Positions 8,533-17,756 are shown, counted from the stretch's first letter. The stretch is 64,000 nt of DNA from Bradyrhizobium sp. CCGE-LA001 (GCF_000296215.2 NZ_CP013949.1:1729501-1793500), one strand, 5' to 3'. Program-made: numbers and translations. Notes: generated by a model from the letters alone, not told the origin.

Positions 8533-9563
8533 CCAAGACGCTGTCTGACGTTCGTTCGAAACATCTCAACTCACAAAGAGAGCTCAATTCGACTTGGTCC
8601 GAATTCCTGACCTCGAAGCGAGCGATTTTATCCGCGCTTCTGCTTTGTTCATCGGCGCTAGGTGGCTGCGCGACTTACATTCCGCCAGAAATTAGCTACG
8701 ACGCGGAAGTTCCTCCGTTGCCGGCATCGCCAGTGGCTGTGGACGACCGACCGCGTCCGCTTCACGTTCCGCCACTCTGGAAGCCTGCTTTGGGCGGTAA
8801 GTCGGGAGGGAAGGAAGAGCCCGAGCCGGTCGGCCGGGTTGAGACGGCGAACAGCGCAGCTCGGGTCGAGCCGCGCAAGCGGGGCTATTTCAATGCGGCG
8901 CAAATCTACGCCTATAGTCCAGGGGCGCTCTATCAGATTTACGCCGCACCGGGGCAGATCACGGATATTGCGCTCGAGGAGGGGGAGCAGTTGACGGGAT
9001 CGGGGCCGATCGCGGCCGGAGATACCGTGCGCTGGGTCGTGGGCGATACCGAGAGCGGGAGCGGCGATACACGACGCGTCCATATCCTGGTCAAGCCGAC
9101 CCGAGCTTCGATCGAGACCAACCTGGTGGTCAATACTGACCGGCGCACGTACCTGATTGAGCTCCGATCCCGCGAGCGGCCATACATGCCATCCGTTGCC
9201 TGGTACTATCCTGAAACGGTACGCGAACGATCGCGTTCGGTCGCTCTGAAACCCGTTCTTCCGGATCCGGCACAGCGTATCTTCCGCTATGCCATTGAAG
9301 GGGACAGTCCTCCCTGGCGGCCGCTCGCCGCATATGACGATGGCCGCAAGGTCTATGTCGAATTCCCGCAAGGCATCGTGCAGGGCGAGATGCCTCCGCT
9401 CTTCGTCATCGGTCCAGACGGCAAGACTGAACTCGTCAACTATCGCGCTTACGGCAACGTATTGATCGTCGATCGGCTTTTTGCTGCCGCCGAACTGCGG
9501 CTTGGCGGCGAGCACCAGCAGAAGGTCCGTATTGTCCGGGCCGACGGGAGGCCGTCGTCATGA
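8529..9563 (+). CDS. trbG: TrbG, conjugal transfer outer-membrane-complex protein (VirB9-like)
   Basis: A 344-residue lipoprotein-like component with lipobox LGGC (Cys47) and a VirB9/CagX-type beta-rich domain; the segment SVAWYYPE lies in its centre. TrbG and TrbI build the periplasm-spanning core channel. The GTG at 8529 overlaps the trbF stop, giving about 30 polar residues before the hydrophobic signal segment. That is longer than usual, so translation may in reality start further downstream, but no better start with a ribosome binding site is obvious. Confidence 0.93.
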   Translation: MTKTLSDVRSKHLNSQRELNSTWSEFLTSKRAILSALLLCSSALGGCATYIPPEISYDAEVPPLPASPVAVDDRPRPLHVPPLWKPALGGKSGGKEEPEPVGRVETANSAARVEPRKRGYFNAAQIYAYSPGALYQIYAAPGQITDIALEEGEQLTGSGPIAAGDTVRWVVGDTESGSGDTRRVHILVKPTRASIETNLVVNTDRRTYLIELRSRERPYMPSVAWYYPETVRERSRSVALKPVLPDPAQRIFRYAIEGDSPPWRPLAAYDDGRKVYVEFPQGIVQGEMPPLFVIGPDGKTELVNYRAYGNVLIVDRLFAAAELRLGGEHQQKVRIVRADGRPSS

Positions 9564-10771
9564 ATGTCAGAAATGGAAACGATCAGGAGCAAGCGTCTCT
9601 GCCTGGGACCCAAGAGGATCAATCCGGAAGCTTTCGCTTGAGAGCGGAGCACCCGCGCGTGACGCGGTTGTCGCGGAAAGTTCTGGCGGGAGTGAGCGCG
9701 GTCGCCCTGCTTGTCATCGGCGGAGCCGTGCTGTGGTCGCTGCAGAAGAATCGCCCTCGAGACCATGCGGCCGATGAGCTTTACAGTACCGACCATCACA
9801 ATGTCGCCGATGGTATTACGGCGCTGCCGAAGGACTACGCTGGCATTCCGCGCCAACCCATCCCGCAATTGGGGCCGCCGCTTCCCGGGGACCTCGGTCG
9901 GCCGATCCTTGCAGCCCAAGGCCAGTCGCCGACGATCGGCGCTGATCCGGAACAGCAGCGCCGGGATCAAGAGACCGAAGCAGCCCGCATCAGCCATCTG
10001 TTCGCTCCGGCCAACGGGAGAGAAGCGCGTGAGCCCACGGCTGCAGGTGTAGTGGGCGATCGCATCGCATCACAAAGCCCGACGAGTGCCAATGACGACG
10101 GATTTACGCAGAACGGTCAGGACCGCAAGCTTGCCTTCGTGAACGCGTCTGTGGACCGCCGCACAGTCAGCCCTGATCGCGTCACCAAGCCAGCTTCACC
10201 ATATATCGTGCAGGCTGGGACGATTTTTCCGGGAGCCCTGATCACCGGGATCCGATCGGACCTGCCAGGCCAAATTACCGCGCAGGTAACCGAGAATGTT
10301 TTCGACACGCCGACGGGTCGCTTTCTGCTTGTGCCCCAGGGGGCGCGTCTGATCGGCATCTACGATAGCCAGATCACTTTCGGCCAGTCCCGGGTCCTGC
10401 TCGTCTGGACCCGGCTGATCATGCCGAATGGACATTCTATCGTTCTCGAGCGGCAGCCTGGCGCGGACACCGCAGGCTATGCAGGCCTCGAAGACCAGGT
10501 CGACCATCACTGGGGCGAGCTCTTCAAGGCTGCGGCACTATCGACGTTTCTGGCGGTCGGGACCGAACTGGGAGCCAGCTCGGACACGAACAGCAACGAC
10601 AGCGCAATCATCCAGGCATTGCGGCACGGCGCTTCGGACTCACTGAACCAGACCGGTCAGCAGGTGGTTCGGCGCAGTCTCAACATTCAGCCTACTCTGA
10701 CGGTACGACCTGGTTTCCCAGTTCGCGTCATTGTCAATCGTGATCTTGTTCTTGAAGCATACAGAGGGTGA
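9560..10771 (+). CDS. trbI: TrbI, conjugal transfer core channel protein (VirB10-like)
   Basis: A 403-residue protein with a cytoplasmic N-terminus, one transmembrane helix at about residues 46-62, a Pro/Gln-rich periplasmic linker, and the conserved VirB10 beta-barrel domain in the C-terminal half (from IVQAGTIFPGALITGIRSDL). The LVPQGARLIGIYDS segment is typical of the family. It starts at an ATGA overlap with trbG. Five bases separate its stop from the following DUF2274 gene. Confidence 0.95.
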   Translation: MNVRNGNDQEQASLPGTQEDQSGSFRLRAEHPRVTRLSRKVLAGVSAVALLVIGGAVLWSLQKNRPRDHAADELYSTDHHNVADGITALPKDYAGIPRQPIPQLGPPLPGDLGRPILAAQGQSPTIGADPEQQRRDQETEAARISHLFAPANGREAREPTAAGVVGDRIASQSPTSANDDGFTQNGQDRKLAFVNASVDRRTVSPDRVTKPASPYIVQAGTIFPGALITGIRSDLPGQITAQVTENVFDTPTGRFLLVPQGARLIGIYDSQITFGQSRVLLVWTRLIMPNGHSIVLERQPGADTAGYAGLEDQVDHHWGELFKAAALSTFLAVGTELGASSDTNSNDSAIIQALRHGASDSLNQTGQQVVRRSLNIQPTLTVRPGFPVRVIVNRDLVLEAYRG

Positions 10772-10775
10772 CGCC

Positions 10776-11021
10776 GTGCCAAAGCTCAGGATAGGGGCAG
10801 TGCCAGACGACAAGCCGGTCAAGGTCACGGCTGAGCTTCCTGCACAAGTTCACCGAGACCTCGTGGTATATGCGGAAGCTTTGGCAAACGAAGCCGGCCA
10901 GCGTGTTGATCCCTCCAAGCTGATTGCGCTGATGCTAGCACGCTTTATGGCCACAGATCGGGGCTTCGCCAGGCTGCGGCGGACCTATCACACCCGAATA
11001 TCGGGTTCAGGCGACGGTTAG
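10776..11021 (+). CDS. DUF2274 protein, trb operon companion
   Basis: An 81-residue soluble protein with LRIGAVPDDKPVKVTAELPAQ near its N-terminus, which matches the DUF2274 family that regularly closes trbI operons. The function is unknown; a ribbon-helix-helix-like fold is conceivable from its size and pattern, but this is inference. The GTG at 10776 has AGAGGG at 10763-10768. The frame is also open upstream from 10731, but that part overlaps trbI. It marks the end of the trb transcription unit. Confidence 0.88.
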   Translation: MPKLRIGAVPDDKPVKVTAELPAQVHRDLVVYAEALANEAGQRVDPSKLIALMLARFMATDRGFARLRRTYHTRISGSGDG

Positions 11022-11284
11022 CGGTCTGTGAGTAGCCTCAGGAAGCGTCAGTCCGCTGAGCACGGGCAGCTTATGCCCGTCGCCGACTGATCGTGGACAA
11101 CATCCATCGCTCAGGTCTCGTTCAACCGGTTGCTAGCCTGCGATCATCACGCAGATTGGCTCTGACCCGCGCCTTGGCGCTTTGTTGAGCAGCTGCGGGC
11201 CCAACCGGCGATAGATTCGGCAAGTCTCGTTCTGGCCGTGACGCCATTCCTCGCGGCGGAGCAGAACGTGGACACGGCGATAGT

Positions 11285-11851
11285 CTAGCGAACTCGTGCA
11301 TGACAGATCTCCTTGCTGCAGCGGCCGCGCCGTAGAGCATCCAGGCTGCCTTGCGAGGTCGTCGGGAAGTTTAGGCCAGCCGGATCATGCAAAAAACGAC
11401 GATTCTCGCCCCTTTGCTCGTCAGCAACAAGCGAAAATGCGAACGGTGGCCAGCCTAGTTCCATCGTTTTTGCATAGGTGGCCACAAGTTTCACCGTGCC
11501 TTCGGGGGCCGCTTCCGATGTGACCTTATACCCCTCCTTTCCTTCATCAGACCGGCGTTTGGTCCATGAAAAGACAACGAGCTCGCCATTGTCGTTCTTT
11601 GGTCCAAGCTCCCATCCCCTGCGAACGAAGTGGGCGACCATCGAGGCCTTCGCGAAGATTTGCTCCGCCATCTCGCCTTCCTGCGCTCGCCAAGTTGATT
11701 TAACCTTGTCGACTAGGGCGTCGTCCGCACGGAGACCATGGTCCTTACCATCCTCCTTACGGGCTCGTCCGCCGGGCAAAACCAGCCAAACACCGAGGCC
11801 GAGACAAAGCGCGAGAACGATGCCGAACCAAAGTACGCGGTTTGCGGACAT
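11285..11851 (-). CDS. Membrane-anchored hypothetical protein
   Basis: A 188-residue protein with an N-terminal signal anchor (about residues 5-27), then a soluble domain with no motif I recognise; the central part (FVRRGWELGPKNDNGELVVFSW) looks like a compact alpha/beta domain. The inner ATG at 11851 is chosen because the hydrophobic segment follows at once and a purine-rich GGGAAAAG precedes it; the frame is open for 13 more residues upstream. It faces the trb operon tail to tail. The last 15 residues are rich in Arg and Cys and may be an extension past a mutated stop. Family unknown. Confidence 0.6.
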   Translation of the reverse strand: MSANRVLWFGIVLALCLGLGVWLVLPGGRARKEDGKDHGLRADDALVDKVKSTWRAQEGEMAEQIFAKASMVAHFVRRGWELGPKNDNGELVVFSWTKRRSDEGKEGYKVTSEAAPEGTVKLVATYAKTMELGWPPFAFSLVADEQRGENRRFLHDPAGLNFPTTSQGSLDALRRGRCSKEICHARVR

Positions 11852-12882
11852 TTTTTCTTTTCCCAAGTAACCCACGCAGCCCGTCCTCACGCCGCCGGTT
11901 TTATCGGCATCGTACCCGCGACGCAGCTATCAGGATTGGTTGGTCACCATGCCCGGGGCATCTGGAGTAAAGCCCGTCGGGCGGAAAGCCAGCTTCTTTG
12001 CGAGAAACCAAAGGCCGAAAACGCCGCCGCGAAATAGGCGTTTGTTCTTTAATCGCAGGCACGCTGACAAGCGCTCGAACTCGCGCAGGAGGACCAAGCT
12101 GAGCTAATACGCTGGGGCGAGAACCGATACGTCTATTCGGCTGCGGGCGTTCTCGGATCATCTAAGGCAGCGTTCACCTCGCGATCCGATGTCCTGTTGG
12201 GCAGCTCTGATGTGGGGCGGGCGCGTCGTCCACTCCTCGCGATCACAGCCCGGCCCGCCGTCCCAGACTCAGTACCGTTCATCGAAAATGAGAGTGCATT
12301 TCGCATATCAACTCCGCGCCGGCTTCCCGGCGCCGGCAAAGCGGGTCAGCGTACCCTGAAGGGAGATAAGCCCGAGCGGTTGCTGGCTGCACTGTGTACT
12401 AAGAGGGCGGTGGATCTTGGAAGCTGTCTGTCCCCTCCCAGATCCCGATTTGCTGGTCAAGGCATATCTTCTTTGACTTAGAGGAAGTGCTCTCCATTCC
12501 GTTAGCTTCCAGATCGAGACTGCACGGGTACTGAATTGAGGCCGGGTACGATGCTGGCGCCGAACATGCGCTACTTTTCGAGTTTCGGCGAGTTAGCCCG
12601 CACTGAGGGTTCGCGGCCTTTCTAAGAGTGTAAGAGCTGAGCCCACCGCGGCGCTCATGAACTGGTTCAAGCGCAAGTCTGGATGAGATATCGTAAATTT
12701 GGTTGGTGTGGGGAAAGGCGGTAGCGTTCTCCCGCTACCACACTCACCTAAATCGCTGACATTTCTCCAGAAGTTCGAGTGCGCTCGACCCGACGCTGAC
12801 GGGTTGCATTGTGCTGGTCGTATCGCTCTGCTGGCCGCGTCGCTCGTACTGCATAGATCAACTAGGCGCAGAGTGTTGGGGA
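11852..12882. other. Noncoding stretch, no supported gene
   Basis: About 1 kb without a convincing gene. Open frames on both strands are short, compositionally unlike proteins and lack ribosome binding sites. It could be decayed DNA at the flank of the conjugative element. No terminal repeats or transposase remnants were recognised. Confidence 0.5.
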
Positions 12883-13332
12883 ATGTCCGACCAGCTTGAA
12901 CTTGCAGTGCTTCACCGAAGCGGTGGTGGAGGCTCCGCGAAGACGGAGCGATACACCTTCGATTTTGTCGTCAACGGCCAATCTCTCTTTGCTGTTACCG
13001 GGGCCTCCAACTTCGATTTGTCCGGTTGTCTTTCGGTCCCTCAACGGGAGCCCGAGCTTGCCCTTCGCCTGAACAACGGAGTCGCGCGACTTCTGACGGC
13101 CGTTCGGATCGGCGGCAGTCACCGCGTGGCTTTGTATATTTGCCCGGAATGCGGAGACCTTGCGTGCGGAGCGATCACCGCGCTCGTTTCGCGGCGCGAA
13201 GGCGTCGTGCATTGGTCCGACTTTGCGTACGAGAATGGAGATGACAGCGAAATCAAACTGCCGAAGGTCGGCGTCTTTGCGTTCGACTGGACATCCTACA
13301 TGACTGAAATCGAACGAGCTTGCGCCGGCTGA
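12883..13332 (+). CDS. Conserved hypothetical protein with CPECGDLAC motif
   Basis: A 149-residue protein. Residues around 86-94 read ICPECGDLACGA, followed by a WSDFAYENG segment. I associate this combination with a family of unknown function found in soil bacteria; that is recollection rather than a search result. The three cysteines could bind a metal. The ATG at 12883 has a GGGGA ribosome binding site just upstream and is preferred over the earlier in-frame start at 12811. A degenerate palindromic repeat starts seven bases after its stop. No operon partner is seen. Confidence 0.65.
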   Translation: MSDQLELAVLHRSGGGGSAKTERYTFDFVVNGQSLFAVTGASNFDLSGCLSVPQREPELALRLNNGVARLLTAVRIGGSHRVALYICPECGDLACGAITALVSRREGVVHWSDFAYENGDDSEIKLPKVGVFAFDWTSYMTEIERACAG

Positions 13333-13338
13333 GAATTC

Positions 13339-13423
13339 TGTAGGATGGATCGAGCTTTGCGAAATCGCATCGCGCTTCGCGTCGGATGCTATCAATGGTT
13401 TCGCTTCGTTCGACCCATTCTGC
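13339..13423. repeat. Imperfect palindromic intergenic repeat
   Basis: Two imperfect arms of about 28 bases, 13340-13367 and 13396-13423, are inverted relative to each other with roughly 20 matching positions. The arms contain GTAGGATGG and CCCATTCTGC and the GCGAA/TTCGC motifs. This resembles the GTAGGATGGGT-type palindromes that I recall as abundant between Bradyrhizobium genes. It abuts the 3' end of the preceding gene and could fold in the transcript. The copy is degenerate. Confidence 0.55.
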
Positions 13424-13535
13424 GAGCCGCCCTGTGTGGGTATAGAGCTTCTTCTCGTTGCACGCCGTAGTCCGTTGTGTCGCTCACACCATGAAGGCAT
13501 GCGCCCCCGACGTCCAAGGCAAAAGGAACCATGCG

Positions 13536-14591
13536 ATGAAGATGATCAAAGGGCCTGCGATATTCCTCGCTCAGTTCGCCGCCGACGCGGCGCCGTTCAA
13601 CTCGCTCGACACGATATGCGGATGGGCCGCCTCCCTGGGCTACAAGGGCATTCAGATTCCGAGTTGGGACGGCCGGCTCTTCGACCTAAACAAGGCTTCG
13701 GAGTCTCAAGCCTATGCCGATGAGGTGACGGGTGTCGCGGCACGCCACGGCCTTTCCATCACCGAGCTTTCGACCCATCTCCAAGGCCAGCTCGTCGCCG
13801 TTCATCCGGCCTATGACGCGGCATTCGACGGCTTCGCCGTGCCGGAAGTGCGTGGCAACGCCAAGGCCCGCACGGAATGGGCGGTCGATCAGGTCAAGCG
13901 CGCCATTCTTGCGTCCAGGCGACTCGGGCTTACTGCCCAGGCGACTTTCTCCGGCGCGCTTGCCTGGCCCTATGTCTACCCCTGGCCGCAGCGTCCCGCT
14001 GGCCTGATCGAGACGGCATTCGACGAACTCGCCAGGCGCTGGCGGCCCATCCTCGACTATGCCGACGAGCACGGTGTCGATCTCGCCTACGAGATCCACC
14101 CTGGCGAAGACCTTCACGACGGTGTCTCCTACGAGATGTTCCTCGCGCGGGTGAATGACCACAAGCGCGCGAACCTGCTCTACGATCCCTCGCACTTCGT
14201 CCTGCAACAGCTCGACTATCTCGACTACATCGACATCTACCATCAGCGCATCAAGGCATTTCACGTCAAGGACGCCGAATTCAACCCGACCGGCCGCCAG
14301 GGCGTCTATGGGGGATTCCAGAGCTGGGTCGACCGTGCCGGGCGCTTCCGGTCGCCCGGAGATGGTCAGGTCGATTTCGGCGCCATTTTCTCGAAGCTCA
14401 CGCAATACGACTACGACAGCTGGGCGGTGCTCGAGTGGGAGTGTGCCCTGAAACATCCCGAGCAAGGCGCGCGGGAGGGCGCCGAGTTCATCCGAAACCA
14501 TATCATCCGGGTTACTGAGAGAGCCTTCGACGACTTCGCAGGCACCGGCACTGACGATGCTGCCAACCGCAAGATGCTCGGCATCTCCTGA
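13536..14591 (+). CDS. Sugar phosphate isomerase/epimerase (xylose isomerase-like TIM barrel)
   Basis: A 351-residue protein of the AP endonuclease 2/xylose isomerase-like superfamily, as in inosose dehydratase and hydroxypyruvate isomerase relatives. The barrel shows ligands expected for a divalent metal: Glu and His in LAYEIHPGED, Asp-Pro-Ser-His in LLYDPSHF, and His-Val-Lys-Asp in AFHVKDAEF. The start ATG at 13536 has AAGGAA upstream; 26 further codons are open upstream but look unlike protein. It is followed after 14 bases by a Gfo/Idh/MocA dehydrogenase, so the two probably act together in cyclitol or sugar acid breakdown. The substrate cannot be inferred and no transporter lies next to them. 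Confidence 0.88.
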   Translation: MKMIKGPAIFLAQFAADAAPFNSLDTICGWAASLGYKGIQIPSWDGRLFDLNKASESQAYADEVTGVAARHGLSITELSTHLQGQLVAVHPAYDAAFDGFAVPEVRGNAKARTEWAVDQVKRAILASRRLGLTAQATFSGALAWPYVYPWPQRPAGLIETAFDELARRWRPILDYADEHGVDLAYEIHPGEDLHDGVSYEMFLARVNDHKRANLLYDPSHFVLQQLDYLDYIDIYHQRIKAFHVKDAEFNPTGRQGVYGGFQSWVDRAGRFRSPGDGQVDFGAIFSKLTQYDYDSWAVLEWECALKHPEQGAREGAEFIRNHIIRVTERAFDDFAGTGTDDAANRKMLGIS

Positions 14592-14605
14592 CGAGAGGGT
14601 GCAAC

Positions 14606-15781
14606 ATGGCTATCGAAGCAGGCAATGGAACTGGCGGCCATCGTCGTATCCGTCTCGGGATGGTCGGCGGCGGCCAAGGTGCTTTCATCGGGGCCATCCA
14701 TCGCATTGCCGCTCGCATCGACGACCAGTTCGAACTGGTGGCCGGCGCGCTCGCGTCGGATCCGGATCGAGCCAAGGCCTCCGCAAAGGACCTCGGCATT
14801 GCCGACGACCGTGCCTATGGCTCCTTCGAGGAGATGGCGCGGGCTGAAGCTGCGAGAGCAGATGGCATCGAGGCGGTTTCGATCGTGACGCCCAATCACA
14901 TGCACAGCCCGGTCGCCAAGGCGTTTCTCGAAGCTGGCATCCACGTCATCTGCGACAAGCCGCTGACGTCAACGGTTGCCGAGGCTGAGGAACTGGTGGC
15001 GCTGGTCAGGAAGACCGGCAGGATCTTCGTCGTCACGCACAACTACACCGGCTATCCTATGATCCGGCAAGCGCGCGCCATGGTCGCAAATGGTGATCTC
15101 GGCGAGATCCGTCTCGTCAAGGTCGAGTATCTGCAGGACTGGCTGACGGAGCGGGTGGAGGCCACCGGCCAGAAGCAGGCGGCATGGCGTACGGACCCGT
15201 CCCGGTCCGGAGTCGGTGGGTGCATTGGCGACATCGGCACCCATGCCTACAATCTTGCGTGCTTCGTCACCGGGCTCGAGCTCGACGAGCTGCTCGCGCA
15301 ATTGTCGACATTTGTCGAGGGGCGCCGCCTCGATGATGATGTCGAGATTCTTCTCAAGTGGAAGGGCGGCGCCAGGGGCATGCTGTGGGCGAGCCAAGTT
15401 GCCGTCGGCAATGAGAACGGGCTCACGCTGCGTGTCTACGGGAGCAAGGGCGGTCTCGAATGGGCGCAAGAGAATCCAAATCACCTGTGGTTCACACGGT
15501 ACGGCAGGCCCAGGCAGCTCCTGACCCGCGGCGGGGCCGGAGCGTCGGGTGAGGCGAGTCGGGTCACCCGCATTCCATCAGGACATCCCGAGGGCTACCT
15601 TGAAGGTTTCGCAACGATCTATGCCGAGGCGGCGCGTGCCATCCGTGCGGCAACGGCCGGCGAAAGGCCGCATCCCGATGTCGTCTTTCCGACGGTCGAG
15701 GATGGGCTTGCAGGTGTGAAGTTGATCGATGCTGCGGTGAAGTCATCCGCGGCCAACGGCGTCTGGGTTCGGATGACTTGA
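14606..15781 (+). CDS. Gfo/Idh/MocA family NAD(P)-dependent dehydrogenase
   Basis: A 391-residue oxidoreductase with an N-terminal Rossmann fold, whose dinucleotide loop GMVGGGQGAFIG lies at residues 18-29. The family motif DKPLTST comes near residue 114, followed by the C-terminal alpha/beta domain with GGCIGDIGTHAYN, which carries the usual catalytic Asp and His. Such enzymes oxidise sugars or inositols. It lies 14 bases downstream of the TIM-barrel isomerase in the same direction, a pairing common in inositol- and sugar-type catabolic operons. Transcription appears to end in the long noncoding stretch that follows. Confidence 0.9.
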   Translation: MAIEAGNGTGGHRRIRLGMVGGGQGAFIGAIHRIAARIDDQFELVAGALASDPDRAKASAKDLGIADDRAYGSFEEMARAEAARADGIEAVSIVTPNHMHSPVAKAFLEAGIHVICDKPLTSTVAEAEELVALVRKTGRIFVVTHNYTGYPMIRQARAMVANGDLGEIRLVKVEYLQDWLTERVEATGQKQAAWRTDPSRSGVGGCIGDIGTHAYNLACFVTGLELDELLAQLSTFVEGRRLDDDVEILLKWKGGARGMLWASQVAVGNENGLTLRVYGSKGGLEWAQENPNHLWFTRYGRPRQLLTRGGAGASGEASRVTRIPSGHPEGYLEGFATIYAEAARAIRAATAGERPHPDVVFPTVEDGLAGVKLIDAAVKSSAANGVWVRMT

Positions 15782-16734
15782 CTGCCGCCGGTTATCGGGC
15801 AGGCTTCGAGCAAACACGAGTTTGCTCGCAATCGACTCGGCAACTCCTTTGCTGCCAAAAGCAGCTGGCTATCCCTGTTTCGCACCGAGTCAACCCGTCC
15901 GCCGCAAAATATTCCTGTTTACCGAAATTCGGATATATCGTACACATCGCCCATTCCGGCTCATCCTTGAGGGGCGATCGTGTGGTCGTCACGTTCGCGA
16001 GCCGGGCTTGCGGTGGACGCGGCAGCGTCGGGCGCGAAAGCCAAGGGCAGGGCGGATTGCTCTCCGTGAGCCCAAGACTTCGCGCGGACGAACGGCGCTG
16101 CTAGGCTTTGTCTCGCCTGTAAGTTTCCGGCTCTGTCGACGGAGCCCGGGAATACTGCGGCGAAATGGCGGGCTGTGCGTACGGCAAAACCGTGTGGTCC
16201 TGGCCGTCGTTGCTACGGTCAAGCCCTGGCGGATGCGGCATCTGCGTCAACCGGCGTAGGGCCGGTGAATTCCGCGAGGGCGAGGGAGGCCAGAAGGAAC
16301 TCGGCTCCCGGGAGAGCACGGCATAAGCCGTCCGACCATCGCGCAGGGAAGGCCGAGTGATCGGCACCACCTGTATGCTGCTGTGCGGTTCTTCTGCGTG
16401 TGAATTTTGCGCAGCAGACCGCGGGTGCGATGTCAGCACCCGGCCTTCCCTGCGCCCTCTTGGCTTAGAGGGTGAAGCGATCAAGCAAAGCTCGGGCGAA
16501 ACGCGCCGCGAGAACGCAAAGCTATGTCCGGTGTTCGAGACCGAGGCGGGATGGCAAGGGCGCGAAGGGCAGAGGCTTGCGGCCTTGAAACGGCGTTCAA
16601 CTTGGGTCCGCTCAGGCGCTACACCTTCTGCACTACGTGGCGGGAGCCTTTCGGAAAGTGCAGTTTTGCTGTCCGTTTGACCCGCAAATTCCTGATGATA
16701 GTGTCGTCATTGTCGTTTTGTCCGGGAGGACACG
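15782..16734. other. Long intergenic region containing a repeat
   Basis: About 950 bases without a supported gene. The main content is the structured repeat at about 16279-16525. Open frames here are low-complexity, lack ribosome binding sites, and follow the repeat rather than codon structure. Confidence 0.55.
16279..16525. repeat. Structured intergenic repeat with perfect 15-bp inverted arms
   Basis: GCGCAGGGAAGGCCG at 16341-16355 is repeated in perfect inverted form at 16441-16455 (CGGCCTTCCCTGCGC). The 85-base interval contains more partly complementary segments (GGCACC near 16362, GGGTGC near 16433). Flanking pieces such as AAGCTCGGGCGAAACGCGCCGCGAGAACGC match, in my memory, a repeat found many times in Bradyrhizobium genomes. 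It may fold into an RNA or be a nonautonomous mobile repeat. The outer limits are estimates. Confidence 0.65.
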
Positions 16735-16938
16735 ATGAAATGGTTTGACTGGCTGTTTGGAACGGGGTCGGCGCCGGCGACCCGACTCTTTGCAAGATTT
16801 GGGCGGAAATTTCGGGCACCGACTGATCCCGACCTTCTGAAGATTGCCAAGGACCGCAAGGGCCATATCTCTCGGAAGGCCATGCGGGCCGAATATAACC
16901 GGCTGCTGCTGGAAAAATACGCGCACGACAAGTCCTGA
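16735..16938 (+). CDS. Small basic hypothetical protein
   Basis: A 67-residue protein with a strong GGGAGGA ribosome binding site at 16724-16730. The N-terminus is aromatic (MKWFDWLFG), followed by a basic, helix-prone body with a DPDLLKIAKDRKGHISRKAMR core. Size, start signal and codon use support a real gene. I do not recognise the family. No neighbour suggests a function. Confidence 0.65.
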   Translation: MKWFDWLFGTGSAPATRLFARFGRKFRAPTDPDLLKIAKDRKGHISRKAMRAEYNRLLLEKYAHDKS

Positions 16939-17262
16939 TCTCCAGCCGCATCCAGTGTTGCCGTTCACGCCAGCGAAGCTCCGCCTTGGGCGGCTTCTCT
17001 TGAAGGTCGTTATTGTGTGACGTGAGAATCCCTGGCTCTGCAGTCCTGCCCTCCTCTATTACCACCGGGCGCAAAACGCTTATCGGCGAATTGATGGAGC
17101 TCGCGCCGCGTGGTGCGGCTCACGCACGAATAGGAACTCTCGCATCCATCGCGGCTTGACTCCGCGGGCCAGCGTCGCCGCCGATCGCTGGTCTGCACGG
17201 CCCCGCCTCCAAGCCCCCCATACCCCCCAGGGTGGGGCCGTGCTTCATCAGCAGGAGACGAT
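16939..17262. other. Intergenic region upstream of DUF2934 gene
   Basis: A noncoding stretch of 324 bases between two small genes. Apart from the inverted repeat at 17195-17243 nothing was recognised. Confidence 0.4.
17195..17243 (+). promoter_or_regulatory. Inverted repeat just upstream of a small-protein gene
   Basis: GCACGGCCCC (17195-17204) and GGGGCCGTGC (17234-17243) form a perfect 10-bp stem around a C-rich 29-base loop. It ends 20 bases before the DUF2934 start, so in a transcript it would sit at the edge of the leader, next to the AGGAG site at 17253. It could be an attenuator, the remains of a terminator, or a protein binding site; no T-run follows. Confidence 0.45.
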
Positions 17263-17424
17263 ATGCCCGAGCCGACCGAGCAAGAGATCAGAGAACGTGC
17301 GCACAAGCTCTGGGAGCAGGCGGGCAAGCCCGAAGGTCGCGACGAAGAATTTTGGCGCGCCGCCGAGCAGGAGCTGCGCAACGAGGACGAGTCGAACACG
17401 TTGCGGACGCCGGATACGTTGTGA
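17263..17424 (+). CDS. DUF2934 small protein
   Basis: A 53-residue protein starting MPEPTEQEIRERAHKLWEQ, with GKPEGRDEEFWRAAEQEL in the middle: the diagnostic pattern of DUF2934, a small family of unknown function common in rhizobia. An AGGAG site (17253-17257) precedes the ATG. Its TGA overlaps the GTG of the next small gene, so the two are likely translated together. A second DUF2934 protein is encoded shortly downstream. Confidence 0.8.
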   Translation: MPEPTEQEIRERAHKLWEQAGKPEGRDEEFWRAAEQELRNEDESNTLRTPDTL

Positions 17425-17606
17425 CCGACAAGGCCTGCCCATTCTGCTTCGGTCTGGGATGGGTCTGCGAAAATCATCCGCTGCGGGCCTGGAACGAAGA
17501 TCTGGGCGGCTGCAGATGTGGTGAAGGGATGCCCTGCACCTGCAATACGACCGAAGATCCTGAAGTGAGGGTGGTGATCGTCGAAGCGGACACGACGTGG
17601 CATTAG
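17421..17606 (+). CDS. Small Cys-rich (zinc-ribbon-like) protein
   Basis: A 61-residue protein starting at the GTG that overlaps the preceding stop (GTGA). It has seven cysteines in the pattern CPFC-x5-VCENH ... CRCGEGMPCTC, resembling a family of small Cys-rich Bradyrhizobium proteins that I remember but cannot name. Metal binding is likely. The function is unknown. The longer frame from 17232 overlaps the DUF2934 gene and is not used. Confidence 0.7.
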   Translation: MTDKACPFCFGLGWVCENHPLRAWNEDLGGCRCGEGMPCTCNTTEDPEVRVVIVEADTTWH

Positions 17607-17756
17607 CACGGTCTGAAAAGCGTGTGGCCTTGTCCGAAAGGATCATGCTCCAACAATAATGGCGCGCCCGCTGTCAGGGGAACAGAACTTGCCGGATGGG
17701 AATTCTGTCTGACGAATACGGCTCTACAACATTCCTTTCCCACGGCAGCGTCGGCA

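Noticed and set aside
11901..12481. Three short frames on both strands
   Set aside because: No ribosome binding sites, biased composition and mutual overlap.
16101..16484. 127-residue minus-strand frame
   Set aside because: It lies across the repeat, is Arg/Pro/Ser-rich and follows the palindrome; frames of this type recur wherever the repeat does and are not credible proteins.
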